In this document: positions 12,354 through 14,282 of the stretch, one piece after another
How the letters are laid out: every line of letters begins with the position of its first letter
How positions within the stretch are numbered: the first letter of the stretch is position 1
Source of the DNA: Prochlorothrix sp035286285
Lineage (GTDB): Bacteria > Cyanobacteriota > Cyanobacteriia > Prochlorotrichales > Prochlorotrichaceae
Direction of reading: 5' to 3'
Length of the DNA: 14,282 nt
Assembly (NCBI GenBank): GCA_035286285.1
Contig: JAYKJG010000146.1
Location: 1 to 14,282, forward strand
Translations under genes and position numbers: made by a program
The notes under the pieces: model-generated
The model's database searches: none
The model's input: the letters and a program-made list of their open reading frames with translations, nothing else
What the model was told of the DNA's origin: nothing

Positions 12354-12391
12354 GCCAAACCCTGGGCCAAATTCTCTTGATATCAATCCCT

Positions 12392-13372
12392 ATGACATCC
12401 CCCCTTTCCCCCAACCCCCCCATTAGCCTGGTACGGGCCACAAGCTACGATCGCGACCCCCTCGATCGTGCCCTCCAGCAAACCCTAGACCCCTGGGGCG
12501 GCATGACCCACTTTGTGAAACCGGGCGATCGGGTGCTGCTGAAGCCTAACCTCCTCACCGGCTCCCGTCCCACCAAAGACTGTGTGACCCGCATCGATCT
12601 AGTGGCGGCAGTGGCCCGTCAGGTCCAAGCCGTGGGGGGCAAGCCGTTTTTAGGGGATAGCCCCGCCTTTGGGTCAGCGCTGGGGGTGGCCAAGGCCAAT
12701 GGCTACGGTCCCCTGCTGGAGGAGTTGGGAATTCCCGTGGTGGAGTTCAAGGGGCAGCGCTACGCGATCGACAACCCCGACTTTAACCACCTGCGCCTCT
12801 CTAAGGAGGCCATGGAAGCCGACGTGGTGATTAATCTGCCCAAGGTCAAGTCCCACATGCAGCTTACCCTGACCTTGGGGGTGAAAAATCTCTTTGGCTG
12901 CGTTCCGGGCAAGATGAAAGCCTGGTGGCACATGGAGGCGGGCAAGGATCGGGAGCGCTTTGGCACAATGTTGGTGGAAACGGCGCGGGCGATCGATCCC
13001 GATTTAACGATCGTTGATGGCATTGTTGGCCATGAAGGCAACGGCCCCAGTGGGGGCGAACCGCGAGAGTTGGGTATTTTAGCCGCCTCGGATCAGGTCT
13101 TTGCCCTCGATCGGGCCTTGGTCGAAATCTTGCAGGTGGATCCCACCACAGTCCCGACGATCGTGGCTGCCCAGCAGTTAGGGCTATGTCCTGATCTGGC
13201 GGATTGCCCATTTCCCCAGGGCACGATCGAGGCGTTTCGGGTGGCTAACTGGCAGCTTCCGGCTGCAATGATGCCGATCGACTTCGGTGCCCCCCGTGTG
13301 CTCAAGTCCACCTTTAAGCACCTCTACATCCGCTTTATCAAAGAACCGATGAACGCCTACAAGGTGGGTTAA
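12392..13372 (+). CDS. DUF362 domain-containing protein
   Basis: A 326-residue protein of the DUF362 family, whose reaction is not established. Family-like landmarks are VLLKPNLLTG (about 48-57), the segment GGKPFLGDSP (about 82-91), INLPKVKSHMQLTLTLGVKNLFGCVPG (about 147-173, split as INLPKVKSH and LGVKNLFGCVPG) and DGIVGHEGNGPSGGEPRELG (about 209-228). Some DUF362 proteins carry C-terminal ferredoxin clusters; this one has no CxxCxxC and ends KEPMNAYKVG. I use the ATG at 12392 because upstream in-frame codons translate the repeats and element B, although the frame stays open to 12188. The gene is 61 bp upstream of the DsbA-like gene and divergent from lysR. Confidence 0.82.
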   Translation: MTSPLSPNPPISLVRATSYDRDPLDRALQQTLDPWGGMTHFVKPGDRVLLKPNLLTGSRPTKDCVTRIDLVAAVARQVQAVGGKPFLGDSPAFGSALGVAKANGYGPLLEELGIPVVEFKGQRYAIDNPDFNHLRLSKEAMEADVVINLPKVKSHMQLTLTLGVKNLFGCVPGKMKAWWHMEAGKDRERFGTMLVETARAIDPDLTIVDGIVGHEGNGPSGGEPRELGILAASDQVFALDRALVEILQVDPTTVPTIVAAQQLGLCPDLADCPFPQGTIEAFRVANWQLPAAMMPIDFGAPRVLKSTFKHLYIRFIKEPMNAYKVG

Positions 13373-13388
13373 GCGCCTGCGGAGCCTG

Positions 13389-13394
13389 CCATAA
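13389..13394 (+). promoter_or_regulatory. Candidate -10 for the DsbA-like gene
   Basis: A CATAAT hexamer within GCCATAATAGGGG, in the 61-bp gap after the DUF362 gene, would start transcription about 30-35 bases before the ATG at 13434. No clear -35 box is seen, so cotranscription with the DUF362 gene is equally possible. Confidence 0.3.
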
Positions 13395-13433
13395 TAGGGG
13401 CTGCTGACTCCAACCCTTTGTCCCCCCTCAACT

Positions 13434-14198
13434 ATGCGCCGCTATACCCTGCATCGTTTTTATCGCTTGGCCCTGTCCTGCCTCCTCGGTGTCACCATTA
13501 CCGGCTGTGCCGCCCTCACCAGTCAGGCCCAAACCCTAACCCAAGCCTCCGATCTAGAGGCCCAAGTCTTGCAAATCATCCGGGACAACCCCGAAGTGAT
13601 TTTAGAGTCGCTTCAGGAGTATCAGCGGGCACAGCAGGAGCAGCAGCGCCAAGCCCAGCGCCAAGTGTTGGAGCAGATGACAGCGGATGTGGATCAGTTT
13701 ATTGGCCAATCGCCAACCCTAGGGGCCACCGATCGCAAGATTGTGCTGGTAGAATTCTCCGACTTTCAGTGTCCCTTCTGTGCCCAAGCCCACAACGTCC
13801 TGAAGACCTTTATGGAGCAGCAGGGCGATCGGGTCACCCTGGTCTACAAGCACTTCCCCTTAACGGAAATTCACCCCGAAGCCCTCCCCGCCGCCACCGC
13901 CTCCTGGGCCGCTCAACAACAGGGCCAATACTGGGCCTTTCACGATGCCCTCTTTGCCCAGCAACAAGCCTTGGGTGAAGAGCGTTACGGGGAAATTGCC
14001 CGCAGTTTGGGCTTGGATATGGCGAAATTTAACCGCGATCGCACCAGCCCCGAAGCCCTCACCGCCGTGAACCAAGATCGCGCCCTGGCCATCCAGTTGG
14101 GTCTGCGGGGAACCCCTAGCCTGTTCTTAAATGGTCGCCCGATCGAGCTACCCCTCACCGTCGAAAAACTGGAAGCCCTAATCGCCGATCGCCCCTAG
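13434..14198 (+). CDS. DsbA-family thiol-disulfide oxidoreductase, probable lipoprotein
   Basis: A 254-residue exported protein. The N-terminus MRRYTLHRFYRLALSCLLGVTITGC has basic residues, a hydrophobic core and the lipobox ITGC, so Cys25 is probably lipidated. A Gln-rich amphipathic helix (about 40-90, DNPEVILESLQEYQRAQQEQ) precedes the thioredoxin-fold domain. That domain starts with IVLVEFSDFQCPFC and the active site Cys113-Pro-Phe-Cys116, continues with VYKHFPLTEIHPEA and the inserted helical region, and ends with the cis-proline loop GTPSLFLNG (Thr227-Pro228). It should act in the periplasm or thylakoid lumen on disulfides of exported proteins. CPFC resembles the DsbA/BdbD-like DSBA group (the helical DNPEVI segment is typical of periplasmic homologues); whether it oxidises or isomerises is not decided by sequence. 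Confidence 0.88.
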   Translation: MRRYTLHRFYRLALSCLLGVTITGCAALTSQAQTLTQASDLEAQVLQIIRDNPEVILESLQEYQRAQQEQQRQAQRQVLEQMTADVDQFIGQSPTLGATDRKIVLVEFSDFQCPFCAQAHNVLKTFMEQQGDRVTLVYKHFPLTEIHPEALPAATASWAAQQQGQYWAFHDALFAQQQALGEERYGEIARSLGLDMAKFNRDRTSPEALTAVNQDRALAIQLGLRGTPSLFLNGRPIELPLTVEKLEALIADRP

Positions 14199-14258
14199 CC
14201 GTCCCTGCTCACCGTTGCTCAACAAAATTTAACAATTCTGAACTAGCCCAGGGTCCAT

Positions 14259-14282
14259 CGCTGCCCGTAGAACTACAGGGCG
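14259..14282 (+). terminator. Possible terminator of the DsbA-like gene (cut by window end)
   Basis: GCCCGTAG and CTACAGGGC form nearly complementary arms with a bulged A at the very end of the window. Any T run would lie outside, so termination cannot be judged. Confidence 0.25.

Larger units (their letters stand above)
11823..12391. other. Divergent lysR/DUF362 spacer rich in repeats
   Basis: No supported gene. From left to right: the lysR start duplication; one GGGGGGATGCGG copy (11866-11877); about 150 bp without recognisable signals; a perfect TTGTGTT/AACACAA dyad (12031-12048) followed by four Ts; a dense run of potential hairpins (12055-12131); a pyrimidine run (12138-12150); a 10-bp tandem triplet (12161-12190); and inverted-repeat element B with flanking direct repeats. 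A weak promoter-like TTGAAT with TAAGAT 15 bases later (about 12184-12210) could serve the DUF362 gene. Confidence 0.5.

Noticed and set aside
12161..12363. CRISPR array
   Set aside because: The repeats are 10-18 bp and directly tandem or flank one inverted-repeat element; there are no regular spacers and no cas genes.
12188..12391. 68-residue N-terminal extension of the DUF362 protein
   Set aside because: These codons translate tandem repeats and the MITE-like element B; the family region begins just after the ATG at 12392.
13418..13978. 186-codon plus-strand ORF overlapping the DsbA-like gene
   Set aside because: It is a frame shadow with Pro/Ser/Arg-rich composition; the CPFC, lipobox and cis-Pro markers are all in the other frame.

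Overview
The window is a stretch of cyanobacterial chromosome. Evidence: at least fourteen copies of the cyanobacterial HIP1 octamer GCGATCGC (for example at 778, 2128, 3215, 7255, 9145, 11785 and 14035), a Psb35-type photosystem II assembly protein, a Ycf36/CGLD27 protein, and several small proteins of cyanobacteria-only type. The DNA is GC-rich. Most genes lack a Shine-Dalgarno sequence, and psb35 is the clear exception. I cannot name the species.

Layout. 1-90: end of an unseen upstream unit with an intrinsic terminator. 331-2339 (+): DUF3318 protein, ribosome silencing factor RsfS and CGLD27/Ycf36 membrane protein. 2344-4083 (-): ABC1/UbiB-type atypical kinase, convergent with the previous unit. 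4084-4837: gene-poor spacer with the kinase promoter and a possible decayed ORF. 4838-5937 (+): DUF2993 lipid-binding-type protein, then psb35. 6137-6346 (+): a 69-residue conserved protein that shares a CTAG stop with the next unit. 9351-6343 (-): zinc-ribbon membrane protein, a ProA-family protein without its catalytic cysteine, and a membrane-anchored histidine-kinase-like protein with no recognisable ATP-binding motifs; the last two overlap as ATGA. 9441-10860 (+): 121-residue conserved protein and methylenetetrahydrofolate reductase. 11822-10899 (-): LysR regulator. 11823-12391: divergent spacer full of repeats and potential RNA structure. 12392-14198 (+): DUF362 protein and a DsbA-like lipoprotein.

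Most genes are ordinary core or conserved cyanobacterial functions: translation, photosystem II biogenesis, quinone/lipid metabolism, one-carbon metabolism and envelope disulfide chemistry. The best candidate for something undescribed is the translationally coupled pair at 8627-6343. There an apparent pseudo-dehydrogenase of the proline pathway is made together with a DHp domain that looks unable to phosphorylate itself. The other notable material is non-coding: two related, about 100-bp, MITE-like inverted-repeat elements; a 12-mer (GGGGGGATGCGG) present four times, only between genes; 14-bp tandem repeats that begin exactly at the stop codons of two genes; a 13-bp duplication that creates an upstream mini-ORF at lysR; a 40-nt hairpin upstream of psb35; and a tightly packed structured stretch upstream of the DUF362 gene. 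No tRNA, rRNA, CRISPR array or intact transposase was seen.
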